From Gammaproteobacteria bacterium (GTDB taxonomy: Bacteria > Pseudomonadota > Gammaproteobacteria > JAPPPA01): 49,422 nucleotides of DNA. The notes beneath the pieces were generated by a model, which worked only from the letters and a program-made list of their open reading frames with translations, made no database searches and was not told where the DNA came from. Below, in pieces: positions 24,339 through 33,023 of the stretch. The stretch lies in contig JAUHZK010000009.1 of the NCBI GenBank assembly GCA_030425645.1, forward strand, positions 66,290 through 115,711, given 5' to 3'. Position numbers and translations under genes: made by a program. The first letter of the stretch is position 1. Every line of letters starts with the position of its first letter.

Positions 24339-25175
24339 TCACTGAGCCGGCATCGGCGGCACTAGTAACACCGGGTCAACGCGTTCGCCGCGCCAGTTCA
24401 TACGCCAATCTAAATGCGGCCCGGTTACCCGCCCGGTGGCGCCGATATCGGCAACAAGTTGGCCCTGCTCAACACGCTGCCCTTCTTCAACGTGGATCTT
24501 GCTCAAATGCAGGAATGCAGAGGTCACACCGTGACCGTGATCAATAATCACCGTGCCGCCCGAGAAGTACATATCTTCATGCACCAATCGCACAATGCCT
24601 GCCGCCGGTGCCATCGTCGGCGTGCCGGTAGGTCGTGCAATATCAACACCAAAGTGCGGACGTCGCGGGTTGCCATTAAGAATACGTTGACTGCCATAAA
24701 CACCAGAAATAGGCCCTGTGGCTGGCCAAATAAAATCAGCAAAAACGTCGTCACGTAAGTCGCGATGCTTTCTCGCCGCCTTAGCCGCCGCACCCTCTTT
24801 GCGAATGCGCTTCAACTGCTCGGCGTTGGGTGTGACTTTGCTAGGTGGCAAGCCATCAATACGCTGGATTTGATACTCCCGGCTAGCAATATCTAATTTC
24901 CACACCTGTAATGCTTGCTCAGGGCAGGCCGCGGTTAGCACGGCGGTAGACTTGTAATCGCGCCCAAAGCCAAATACAAAACGCCCCTCTGCATCAACCT
25001 GCAGGCTTTGGTCATCTAGATGTAACTGGCATCCGCTTGCGCCAGCGCCGCGCACCAACTGCCCTTGCTGCAACACTTGTGGCTGCCAGCTAATTTCTGG
25101 CGACTGCGCATCAGCGACCGTGGCGAACCCTGTAGTTAGCGCTGCCAGCAACAACGTTTGCTTAAGATATTTCAT
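24339..25175 (-). CDS. M23 (LytM-like) family peptidase with H-x-D in place of H-x-H
   Basis: A 278-residue exported protein with signal MKYLKQTLLLAALTTGFATVADA. The LytM domain occupies about residues 165-275. The first zinc motif H-x3-D is intact (His174, Asp178 in HFGVDIA). The downstream motif reads GPHLDWRM, so the position that is normally the second zinc-binding histidine is aspartate. A catalytic-type histidine is present in SAFLHLSK. It would act on periplasmic peptidoglycan or as a regulator of an amidase, like degenerate EnvC/NlpD relatives. It is divergent from the diguanylate cyclase gene. Confidence 0.88.
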   Translation of the reverse strand: MKYLKQTLLLAALTTGFATVADAQSPEISWQPQVLQQGQLVRGAGASGCQLHLDDQSLQVDAEGRFVFGFGRDYKSTAVLTAACPEQALQVWKLDIASREYQIQRIDGLPPSKVTPNAEQLKRIRKEGAAAKAARKHRDLRDDVFADFIWPATGPISGVYGSQRILNGNPRRPHFGVDIARPTGTPTMAPAAGIVRLVHEDMYFSGGTVIIDHGHGVTSAFLHLSKIHVEEGQRVEQGQLVADIGATGRVTGPHLDWRMNWRGERVDPVLLVPPMPAQ

Positions 25176-25263
25176 ATGTAACTAGTTGATAAATTGGGTT
25201 TAATTTGGGTTAAGGTGCCTCAACGGAGATACCTTTTAATGCGTCCAAACGCACGATCTAACA

Positions 25264-26409
25264 ATGTATTCTAAAAATGATCAGGGTGACCCACTCACCC
25301 ACGCGCTGCTAGACCACTGCGTGCCACCCAGTTTACGGCATGGCTCTTACTCTGCGCTACGTAAAGCTAGATTACTCGGCGGAGCATTGCTGATCGGTCC
25401 TGTCCTGATTCTAGTCATGTGCGTGCTGCTGACGCTGATAGATGCCAGCAACCTGCACAAGCTACTACCGCTATACATAGGCGGTTTGGGTTTCTGGGGG
25501 ATTATGGCGGTTTATTGGCACCGCGGCAGTTACGACCTCTCAGCTCACTGCACCATCTTGCTTAAGAACAGCTTAATTCTTTATTTTTCCTACCTATGGG
25601 GCGTTGGCACACCCATTACCGTGTGGCTAATCTCAAGCCTCGTTTTTTCCATGTACTTAATGAAAAAAAGCTGGGTCACCGCACATGTGCTGTTTCTAAC
25701 CGCCGGCACTGCCGTATTTGCGGTACTAGAAGCCAGCGGCCAACTTGTCCCCATCGCCATTGCTCAAGAGCATTACGCATTAATGGCCTTGGTCGCCGTG
25801 GTGCTGGCGCTGACCTTTACCTTCTTTGTTACCTCTGAAGTGCGTTACTTGTATGACCGTGCCGAATTGCTGCTCGATCGCGAAGCCCGCACTGATGCTT
25901 TGACGCAAATTCCTAATCGCCGCCACTTTTTTGATCACGCTCGCGCGGAAGCCATTACCGCGCTAGAAAACGATTGGGCGATGGCGGTGATATTGGTCGA
26001 CATGGACCACTTCAAGCGTCTCAATGACAACTACGGCCACGCCACAGGTGACCAAGCATTGGTTACCGTCGCCAAAATATTGCGCAAGTCGGTGCCACAG
26101 TTTGTCGGCTTTGCAGCGCGAATTGCCGGTGACGAATTTGCGGCTCTCATTCCGCATTCAAAAATCACCAAATCGGAGCATATTGCAGAGCTGATACGAC
26201 AACGTGTGGCAAGTGCAGAACTCACGCCACGAGGACGCAACAACAAAGTTTCATTATCGGTCAGTGTTGGTGTCGCCGAATATTACCCCACTCAAGGCGA
26301 AACCATCGACGACGGCCTCGCCCGAGCAGACCAATTACTCTATTCCGCCAAGGAAAATGGCCGCAACCAGGCCTGCCACGACAATCGTCTAAGCGCCGTG
26401 GCCCACTAA
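25264..26409 (+). CDS. Membrane diguanylate cyclase (GGDEF domain, AGDEF variant)
   Basis: A 381-residue protein with five to six hydrophobic helices in residues about 35-200 (a MASE2-like sensor region) and a GGDEF domain from about 215. The domain starts with DALTQIPNRRHFF, has the metal/substrate strand VILVDMDHFKRLNDNYGH, and the signature is AGDEF at 288-292; alanine in the first position is tolerated in active enzymes. No RxxD inhibitory site lies five residues before it. It should make cyclic di-GMP in response to an unknown signal. No ribosome site is obvious. The end overlaps the convergent phosphatase gene by four bases. Confidence 0.9.
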   Translation: MYSKNDQGDPLTHALLDHCVPPSLRHGSYSALRKARLLGGALLIGPVLILVMCVLLTLIDASNLHKLLPLYIGGLGFWGIMAVYWHRGSYDLSAHCTILLKNSLILYFSYLWGVGTPITVWLISSLVFSMYLMKKSWVTAHVLFLTAGTAVFAVLEASGQLVPIAIAQEHYALMALVAVVLALTFTFFVTSEVRYLYDRAELLLDREARTDALTQIPNRRHFFDHARAEAITALENDWAMAVILVDMDHFKRLNDNYGHATGDQALVTVAKILRKSVPQFVGFAARIAGDEFAALIPHSKITKSEHIAELIRQRVASAELTPRGRNNKVSLSVSVGVAEYYPTQGETIDDGLARADQLLYSAKENGRNQACHDNRLSAVAH

Positions 26410-27053
26410 AGTTGGCCGGCGTGAAATACCAAGGTCGGCACTTGGCGGCCATGATGGTCACCACCTTGCTCGGTATACACACGCACGCGGCTCACCGCCG
26501 CATAGGGCACATGCCAACGAAAGGTATTAGCGATAGGCATTTCAGCAAGCAGGCTTAACAGCACCCGAATAACGCCACCGTGACAAACCAGCAAGATGTG
26601 CTGACCAGCATAGTCCGCCAATAAGGTTTGCCAAGCCGCTTCAATACGCTGGTAAAAATCAGCGAAAGGCTCAGAGCCACTGGGCCCATTAGTCACCGGG
26701 TCAAGCCAGAAATTGAGCAACTGCTGCGGATCTTGCTCGCGCAAGGCCTGCGGCGTTTGGCCTTCCCAAGCACCAAAGCAAATTTCCCTAAACGCCGGCG
26801 TGATGGTCAGCGGGATCGCCTGTTGTTGCGACAGCTCCTGCGCGAACTCAGCACAACGTTTTAACGGTGAACTGACAATATGGTCCCAGGCCGGTGGCGC
26901 AGAGGCTGCCGCACGCATTTGTTCCCAGCCCAATTCAGACAGCGGGTCATCTTTGGTGCCGCGGTACATTTCGCCACCGGCAGGCTCACCGTGGCGGATC
27001 AAATCAACCGTAGTAGTTAGAGGGTTATTTAAGGCATCCGCTAATTTCGCCAT
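26406..27053 (-). CDS. Histidine phosphatase superfamily protein (CobC/PhoE-like)
   Basis: A 215-residue cytoplasmic phosphatase of the phosphoglycerate-mutase fold. The phosphoacceptor motif is LIRHGEP with His21; the acid/base Glu90 lies in FREICFGAWEG and the second histidine is His158 in LVCHGGVIRVLL. The form resembles alpha-ribazole phosphatases and other small-molecule phosphatases, but the substrate cannot be assigned. It starts two bases after the polytopic membrane protein gene, so it may be the last gene of the cytochrome cluster. Confidence 0.85.
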   Translation of the reverse strand: MAKLADALNNPLTTTVDLIRHGEPAGGEMYRGTKDDPLSELGWEQMRAAASAPPAWDHIVSSPLKRCAEFAQELSQQQAIPLTITPAFREICFGAWEGQTPQALREQDPQQLLNFWLDPVTNGPSGSEPFADFYQRIEAAWQTLLADYAGQHILLVCHGGVIRVLLSLLAEMPIANTFRWHVPYAAVSRVRVYTEQGGDHHGRQVPTLVFHAGQL

Positions 27054-27055
27054 CG

Positions 27056-27835
27056 TTATTCTTGTCGCTCGCCCATATGCGCCGCTTGAATGTGTCGGCG
27101 ACGTTCTTCTGCGTCTTTGTCGCTAAACAGAATAACGTGAGGGAATAACAACACGCGTAACAAAGCCACCAACATGTAGAGATAACTTAAGCTAAACATG
27201 GCGCCACAGAAGATGGAGACATACTCAAAGTTGGGGTGGATAAACTTAATGCCCCACCAGCTCATCACATCCACTAAGGCCGAGATCAAGCCAATCGGGA
27301 AGATAATTTGGTAGTAACGCAGATGGTTAAACTGCATCGAGAACGGCACCCCGATAACCAAAAACGAAGTAGTAAAACCGAACAAGTGCGCATGGGTAAA
27401 GGCGATCAGTTTGCCGGTCGACATGTTGGCAAAGTAAGCCTCAGCCGAACCATGCACATGAATCTGCCACCAAGCCTCTAAAGCACCAAAGGCAAAAGCA
27501 ATGCCGTACATGGTTAGCGCCATCGCTAGACCACGCTTTACGCCGGTTGGGTAGTGGTAAAGCAACAAGTCTTCTTTACTCACCTTAAACGGCACGGTGA
27601 CCTTATTTAGCCAAATCATAAAGAAGAAAAACACCGCCAAGGCGACGGGTGCTGCGGTGGTTTCCCAAACACTAGGCGGCTCAGGCACAGCCACTAGGTC
27701 ATCTTCAACAATCTCGATTTCAGCCAGAAAATCGCCTTCGCCGAAATCGAAGCCCTCCTCCGCTGTAGCAAATCCGCCCACCAAGACCAATAACAGCAGA
27801 GCAATCTTCAAGCTAGACATAGTTAAATAGCGCAT
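27056..27835 (-). CDS. Polytopic membrane protein of the cytochrome cluster, unknown family
   Basis: A 259-residue protein with an N-terminal signal-like helix, an acidic periplasmic stretch (FDFGEGDFLAEIEIVEDD), then five hydrophobic helices: about 62-78, 103-122, 145-165, 175-195 and 205-230. Histidines sit at or inside the membrane in WWQIHVHG and AFTHAHLFGF, with another in FNHLRYYQ; such positions could ligate haem or a metal. AGGGAA precedes the ATG by eight bases. I do not recognise the family. Position directly behind three c-type cytochrome genes suggests it is their membrane partner, perhaps in quinone or electron transfer; this is inference. Confidence 0.7.
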   Translation of the reverse strand: MRYLTMSSLKIALLLLVLVGGFATAEEGFDFGEGDFLAEIEIVEDDLVAVPEPPSVWETTAAPVALAVFFFFMIWLNKVTVPFKVSKEDLLLYHYPTGVKRGLAMALTMYGIAFAFGALEAWWQIHVHGSAEAYFANMSTGKLIAFTHAHLFGFTTSFLVIGVPFSMQFNHLRYYQIIFPIGLISALVDVMSWWGIKFIHPNFEYVSIFCGAMFSLSYLYMLVALLRVLLFPHVILFSDKDAEERRRHIQAAHMGERQE

Positions 27836-27855
27836 CGCGTATTTCCCTTAAAGGT

Positions 27856-28617
27856 TTAGCGCTTAAGGCGCACATAAATCATGGCGCCGGCTTTTTTGAC
27901 AGCATAAGCCAAGGCATCTGCCGCATTGTCGGCACCGGCTTGAGCCTCAACCTTGGGTGCAAATTGCCCCTTAAAGCGATCCACATCGCCAAAATCAAGA
28001 TCATCAGCTTGCAACGGCAGCACCTGGTCAACCGCTAGCTTACGCGTAGTGGTCACCAACACGAAGACGTTCTTGTCCGCCACCACCGCCGGCAAAATAA
28101 CCGCCACCCCCACCGGCTTGCCTTCGACAACCGGCAAATAGATAACCGTCTCATCCGTTTTACTTAAGCTCACGCCCATGCCCGCGGCGCGCTCGATGTC
28201 GTTGTCAGTGAATAAGGCATCCAACGGTTTATAGGTTTTTACGCCGGCAAATGCGGCCTGAATCGGTTTCGGAATCAGGTTCTCTACATTCAACCAGTTG
28301 CCAGGTTTAGCTGGCGTCGAGGCTGCATCTCCGGGGTGAGATTTGGCGGCGCCTTCGTCCGCATTGCTAAAGCCATCAGCATCGCTATCTTTGGCCGCTA
28401 TCAGCGCAAATGCAGCCGCATTCTGACCCGCCTGTTCAAAGGCTTTACCATAGGCGTTTAGGGGGCTGCCGCCGCCATCAACATGACAAGCATTGCAGGC
28501 GGGCATATAGCCAAATTGGCTTTTGTATTGGCGGGCGAAGCCCGGCTCAGCCATCAGCTGTGCCGATACCAACAAGCCACAAAGCCCTATTAAACCTTGG
28601 CTAATACGCTGTCTCAT
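27856..28617 (-). CDS. Monohaem c-type cytochrome with EF-hand-like loop and unknown C-terminal domain
   Basis: A 253-residue exported protein with a signal peptide ending near LMAEP (residue 24). The haem motif is CNACH (41-45). DSDADGFSNADE (77-88) matches the calcium-binding loop pattern. A second domain from about residue 120 to the end has alternating hydrophobic strands (ETVIYLPVVEGKPVGVAVILPAV) and no further haem motif; it loosely recalls FMN-binding or NosR-like periplasmic domains, but I cannot assign it. It lies between the anchored diheme protein and the membrane protein, with gaps of 46 and 20 bases. Confidence 0.75.
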   Translation of the reverse strand: MRQRISQGLIGLCGLLVSAQLMAEPGFARQYKSQFGYMPACNACHVDGGGSPLNAYGKAFEQAGQNAAAFALIAAKDSDADGFSNADEGAAKSHPGDAASTPAKPGNWLNVENLIPKPIQAAFAGVKTYKPLDALFTDNDIERAAGMGVSLSKTDETVIYLPVVEGKPVGVAVILPAVVADKNVFVLVTTTRKLAVDQVLPLQADDLDFGDVDRFKGQFAPKVEAQAGADNAADALAYAVKKAGAMIYVRLKR

Positions 28618-28663
28618 TCATTCCAACCTGTTTTTGTCTTCTGTCGCCGTCAAAAAATAGAAA

Positions 28664-30412
28664 CTAAAAATCAAATAACGACGGCATCGCATCTTGCATT
28701 CGCTGCAAGTCGTTCTCACCAGCACCCATTGCCGCGTCTAGTTTAGCTCGTTGCCGCGAGTTAGCCGGTGGCATCAGCTTGCCATCCTTCGCTGTTCCGG
28801 CAAAGCGCTCGTAGTCTAACGCGTCAGAAATTTCACTGGTTTCTTGAATACGCCGCAATACCTCATCCTCGCTATCGCCATTCATAAAGTCGAGCTTGGC
28901 ATTTGGGTTGCCTCGGTGACAGGCAAAACAATAGGTTTCAAAAACCTCCAACACCGAGCCCTGACTAATAGCCAACGGTGGCGCACCATCTGCCACGGGT
29001 GGCGACATACCTTCAGTCGTATGACAACAGCTATCCGGTAAGCGTTCCGCGCCGAGCTCCGTTAGCAAAGCTTGCAGTAGTGGAATACGGCGAAATGGCA
29101 GCGGCTCAAACAGGCTAACCAAGACCTCGCTATCCACTGCCGCTTTGACCGCCTCTAACTGGTATTGACTGTGCTTCTCCAAGAGGCGCAGATCGTTCTC
29201 GCTCAACATCTGCGCTAAACCGTAAATACCTTCTAAGGAGTCAGGGCCGTAGATCGCTTTGGGCGGTCTTGGCATTAAGGGGTCCACTTCTACCCTCAAG
29301 GGCGGCAATTTCTCGAACTCGGTCAACCCCAGTTCGACAGATTTTTCAGACAAGCTAGCGGCTGTTTCTGAAAACCCAAACAAATCCTTCAAGAATAACC
29401 ACAGCGGGCTGCCAAGCGGCTTTTCTGTTAAGGGGTTACGGTTGGCAAGGTCACCATTAGCTAGGCGCACACCTTCGCTAGGCCAGTTTTGAGACTGCAG
29501 CTGCAAATGTTCTAGCACAGCGGCGCTACTTGGATTAAAACTGCCCGGGCTCCACAGATATTCCAAGGCCAACTTAAGCATACTGCGGCGACAAGAATTA
29601 CCGGCATCACCGGCACCACAACCGTCTAACCAAATTTTCTGCGTAGTGATGATGGCATTGCCCTTGTCAGCCATATCATCAACGATCTCTGGGTTAGCCA
29701 AAGGTACCGATAGTGGCGCGCCAAAATAATTATCGTTGTCTGCGTGATGACCTTTAATGAGCTCCGCCACCCCTGGGTTCGCGTTGGTTTCTTCCCAAGG
29801 CCTTACCGGAAAGATCGGTGCTCCAGATTGATGGCAGGTGCTGCAAATCGCTCTTTTGGCGTAAACAATTTGAGGGTTCAGGTCTGGGCCATAATCTTTT
29901 ACTAGCTGAAACTCGAAGCGGCCGGCCATCTCGTTGTAGCTAATCACTTCAATTTCGTTGGCGTCTTCAACAAAACCCATAAACAAACGGCCTCGATACA
30001 TTTGATCAAAGGCGTAGTCGCTAGCTGGCTGCCGCACATCAGCCACGGCAAGTAAGCGAGGGTGTTTAAAGTTAGCTTGGCCTTTAAGTAAAGAACGCCC
30101 ATTAGGAATTAGCACCGTGGTCGCTGGCCGGCCGTCCCGATCTTGATTTGCCACTAGGTCCAAGAGCTCGTCAAATGGGTACGGCAAACTGCCATGCTCT
30201 TTAATGAGGTGGTCAAATAAGGAGCGCGTGCCCTCTGGCGGCAAGTCGTCCTCGGTAATCACTTGCGCATGCAGAGTGTCACTAGCTTGGGCCTGCCGCT
30301 CAGCCAGCTCACTAACTTTTAGCGTGCTGACCTCGGCATCGTCAGCTAGCAATAATTGGTAACCAATAACCGCCAGCAAAGCCAACAACACAAAAATGGC
30401 GAACTTTTTCAT
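28664..30412 (-). CDS. Membrane-anchored diheme c-type cytochrome, large
   Basis: A 582-residue protein with one N-terminal membrane helix (KKFAIFVLLALLAVIGYQLLL) that lacks an obvious cleavage site, so it is probably anchored facing the periplasm. Two haem motifs are CSTCH (190-194) and CFACH (495-499), the latter in a C-terminal domain ending with a KLMPPANS motif whose methionine could be the axial ligand. CCHTTEG near 462 is another cysteine pair. The middle 300 residues have no domain I recognise. It is separated from the large cytochrome upstream by 123 bases carrying a hairpin. Confidence 0.78.
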   Translation of the reverse strand: MKKFAIFVLLALLAVIGYQLLLADDAEVSTLKVSELAERQAQASDTLHAQVITEDDLPPEGTRSLFDHLIKEHGSLPYPFDELLDLVANQDRDGRPATTVLIPNGRSLLKGQANFKHPRLLAVADVRQPASDYAFDQMYRGRLFMGFVEDANEIEVISYNEMAGRFEFQLVKDYGPDLNPQIVYAKRAICSTCHQSGAPIFPVRPWEETNANPGVAELIKGHHADNDNYFGAPLSVPLANPEIVDDMADKGNAIITTQKIWLDGCGAGDAGNSCRRSMLKLALEYLWSPGSFNPSSAAVLEHLQLQSQNWPSEGVRLANGDLANRNPLTEKPLGSPLWLFLKDLFGFSETAASLSEKSVELGLTEFEKLPPLRVEVDPLMPRPPKAIYGPDSLEGIYGLAQMLSENDLRLLEKHSQYQLEAVKAAVDSEVLVSLFEPLPFRRIPLLQALLTELGAERLPDSCCHTTEGMSPPVADGAPPLAISQGSVLEVFETYCFACHRGNPNAKLDFMNGDSEDEVLRRIQETSEISDALDYERFAGTAKDGKLMPPANSRQRAKLDAAMGAGENDLQRMQDAMPSLFDF

Positions 30413-30459
30413 ATGCCTATCCGAACCCTATTTCGGTCATTACATTGATGCTTAAAGCC

Positions 30460-30496
30460 AAAAGGCCGACTCCACAATGCGCGGAACCGGCCTTTT
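30460..30496 (-). terminator. Hairpin after the large cytochrome gene (partial terminator)
   Basis: AAAAGGCCG (30460-30468) pairs with CGGCCTTTT (30488-30496), and the inner TCCGC/GTGGA pairing extends the stem. On the minus strand the T-rich arm ends in TTTTGGCTTT. It lies between the first and second cytochrome genes and may lower downstream expression rather than stop it. Confidence 0.6.
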
Positions 30497-30535
30497 GATT
30501 TTTATGCAAACAAAACTAAGGAGGTCCTTAGTTGC

Positions 30536-32968
30536 TTACATCATTTTCAAGAACTCAGTTAAGGCGCGCTTCTCGTCGGCACTTAGGTCAACACCAAACT
30601 GGTGACCTTTGTTTTCAACTAAGTCGTCACACTTCTGGAACGTTGGGCTGTGAGGGTCTGAGCTACCAAAGTTAGCAATCGGTGTCCCTTCTTTCACAGG
30701 CAACTTGATAAAGCCTTGGCCGTCTTCACGCAGCGCCAGCTTCATATCCATCGTGGTCTTGGTGATCTTCTGTGGACGATGTGGCTCCACATTCGGATCA
30801 TCAGACATTAGCAGACGTTCCATCGCAATCTCGTACTGCTGCACGCGACCTTTAACGGTGTAATCAATGCTGCCGTCTGGCAAGTAGGTCAATTCGCCTA
30901 GCGAGTTGTTGTGCAAGAACGGCGCAATCGCCCAAGCAGATAGCAAGGAAATATTACGGAAGTAACCGGCGCCAGAGCCTTCGCCGCCAATTTCAGTCTC
31001 GCCGAATTCCATACCACCTAGGCCTGGCACCATACGGCTTAGACGGCGCGGCACAGAACCCACTGAAGGACGCTCACGGAAGGTTTCTGAAGCGAACTCC
31101 TCCCAGATATGACCTTCGTCATGGTTGTCATGCATGGCACGGCACATATTCACGCCAACTTCATGGAATGGCGTGATGTTGTCGTTACCCAACCAGTCCT
31201 GACCAAACAAACCATCTTTAGCGAACTGCGCCGGACGCTTAACGCCGTTGGCATCGGTCGCCATATGCTTGGCTTGGAATTTGGCGGAGTTACGTTCTTC
31301 AGCGGTAAATTCGTATTGCCAGAACTGCTCAGCGCCAAATACATGGCCTTCGTAGAATTTCTCCAAGGCATCTTTGTCATTGGTGATTGACTCAGGCGGC
31401 ACTTTAGTCGAGTGACAACGAGCACACTCACGGGCATAAGTCTTACGGCCTTCAGGTACCTTGGCGGTGTCAATAAAGGCTGAGCCCGGCGTGCCATCAA
31501 CGTCAGTCGCATTCATCAAGTAGGTTGGGCCGCTGGTCATAATGTACTGCGCTAAATGACCCATCTTGGCATCAGCATGGTTCCAAGCTTCACACTCTTC
31601 CGCACACTGCTTAATGCTCATTGGCTGTTGACGTGACTTGTCGCCAAAGAACGTTCCTGGGTAAGGGAAGTTAGGTACCCAGCACTCTTCGGTACACATA
31701 CCAATATTGATATATACACGTAGCAAAGCTAAACGATCACCTACCGAATCCTCAGCGCCTTTCAGCACGTGGAAGGTTGGTGCTTCTTCAAGCTCACCGG
31801 TAAATGGGTGCTTCATTACGTGGTTAAAGACACGCTTATTCATAAAGTCGGTGATGTTGTTCTGGGTACCCGGATTGTTCATAAAGTCATTCGGGTTAAT
31901 CGAGGTATCAACCGTACCGGGGCGCGCAGAACCAATCACCTGCTTAGCAAAATGATCCGGTGGCGTCGCGGACAAGAAACCTGTCAGCGGCTGATTCACA
32001 TATTGGTTACCAATCAAGCCCATAATGTTTTCCCATTCGGGCTCATTCGGGTCTTGAGGCGGATTGGTTGGATCAAAGGCTACGTGGCACTGCACGCAAG
32101 GATGGCCAATCGCAAAACGGCGATTGTTTTCACGCTCGCCTTCTTGATAAGGGGTGGTTCTAGGGTCAAAAATCACATTGCCGTCAGCGTCTAACTCTGG
32201 CTCGCGGAAATATTTGCGATAGCCCAATACGCCGGTGCTATGAGGGTCTTGGCAGATATCTACCCAATACGACTCTTCATTACCCTCTTTACAATCCGGG
32301 TCATTAATCATGCCCCACTTGGTAAAGCGCTGAGAACGCGTGCGCGTGTCCATCCACGGCGCATAGTTCATATTCTCTTTGCCGATGGTACGTGCAAGGT
32401 GAATTTCATTTAGGTCTTGGTTGCCAAAGGTACCTTTAAACCAAACATCACGGCCGCGACGCACTGATTCACGCAAGGCCTTGGCCTTCTCTGGATCAAC
32501 CGCTTCTACGTCTTTATAAAGACTATTGGCAATACGGCAACCTTCGGCGTCATAGCCGGTTGGTTGGGGCTGATCGCAATCGGGTGGATCGTACTGAGGA
32601 AGCGGCACAATATCCCAAGTAATGGGACCACCGCGCTCATGTTCTTCGGGGCTGGTGCCTTCGTGCCAAACTTTACGCGAGGCTAAGGTGGCATAGAACG
32701 TGTCGTCATAGCGATCAAAGTTCTCTTCAACCTTGGGTGAACCGTGGTAGATACCAGTCAGTTTGCCACGTGCGGCCAGTTCTTCTAGCGGAGCGCTACG
32801 TAGCGTCCGAGTAAAGCCCTCGTCAGAAACCGGAATCTCTGCAAAACCGTCCTCGCCAACTGGGTGACCGGGTGCCGGTTCAACCAAATTGGGAATGACA
32901 TCAATCGCCCAAGTGAAACTTGCTGCAGCGGCAACGCCTGCCAGTGCCAGAGTGATTTTTTTCATCAC
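30536..32968 (-). CDS. Large exported diheme cytochrome, CCP/MauG/RoxA-like
   Basis: An 810-residue protein with a signal peptide (residues 1-20, ending FTWA). Haem motifs are CVQCH (291-295) and CARCH (515-519). The C-terminal domain contains ISLLSAWAIAPFLHNNSLG with His686, which parallels the APYLHNG motif of cytochrome c peroxidase/MauG proteins and of rubber-oxygenase-type RoxA. Extra cysteines (CTEEC, CAEEC) could form disulfides. Size and motifs suggest a periplasmic oxidoreductase or oxygenase with an unknown substrate. The ATG has a strong AAGGAAGG site. It is first in the cluster, behind its own promoter and an inverted repeat. Confidence 0.8.
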   Translation of the reverse strand: MMKKITLALAGVAAAASFTWAIDVIPNLVEPAPGHPVGEDGFAEIPVSDEGFTRTLRSAPLEELAARGKLTGIYHGSPKVEENFDRYDDTFYATLASRKVWHEGTSPEEHERGGPITWDIVPLPQYDPPDCDQPQPTGYDAEGCRIANSLYKDVEAVDPEKAKALRESVRRGRDVWFKGTFGNQDLNEIHLARTIGKENMNYAPWMDTRTRSQRFTKWGMINDPDCKEGNEESYWVDICQDPHSTGVLGYRKYFREPELDADGNVIFDPRTTPYQEGERENNRRFAIGHPCVQCHVAFDPTNPPQDPNEPEWENIMGLIGNQYVNQPLTGFLSATPPDHFAKQVIGSARPGTVDTSINPNDFMNNPGTQNNITDFMNKRVFNHVMKHPFTGELEEAPTFHVLKGAEDSVGDRLALLRVYINIGMCTEECWVPNFPYPGTFFGDKSRQQPMSIKQCAEECEAWNHADAKMGHLAQYIMTSGPTYLMNATDVDGTPGSAFIDTAKVPEGRKTYARECARCHSTKVPPESITNDKDALEKFYEGHVFGAEQFWQYEFTAEERNSAKFQAKHMATDANGVKRPAQFAKDGLFGQDWLGNDNITPFHEVGVNMCRAMHDNHDEGHIWEEFASETFRERPSVGSVPRRLSRMVPGLGGMEFGETEIGGEGSGAGYFRNISLLSAWAIAPFLHNNSLGELTYLPDGSIDYTVKGRVQQYEIAMERLLMSDDPNVEPHRPQKITKTTMDMKLALREDGQGFIKLPVKEGTPIANFGSSDPHSPTFQKCDDLVENKGHQFGVDLSADEKRALTEFLKMM

Positions 32969-32993
32969 TTCCTTCCTTTTTATCTACCAACCT

Positions 32994-33022
32994 AAGGTAA
33001 TCAGTCGGTAAACGTAAGCCAA
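32994..33022 (-). promoter_or_regulatory. Candidate promoter of the cytochrome cluster
   Basis: On the minus strand TTGGCT (33022-33017) and TACCTT (32999-32994) are separated by 17 bases. The match to consensus is moderate, consistent with a promoter that needs an activator. A perfect inverted repeat abuts the -35 side. Confidence 0.45.
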
Positions 33023-33023
33023 G

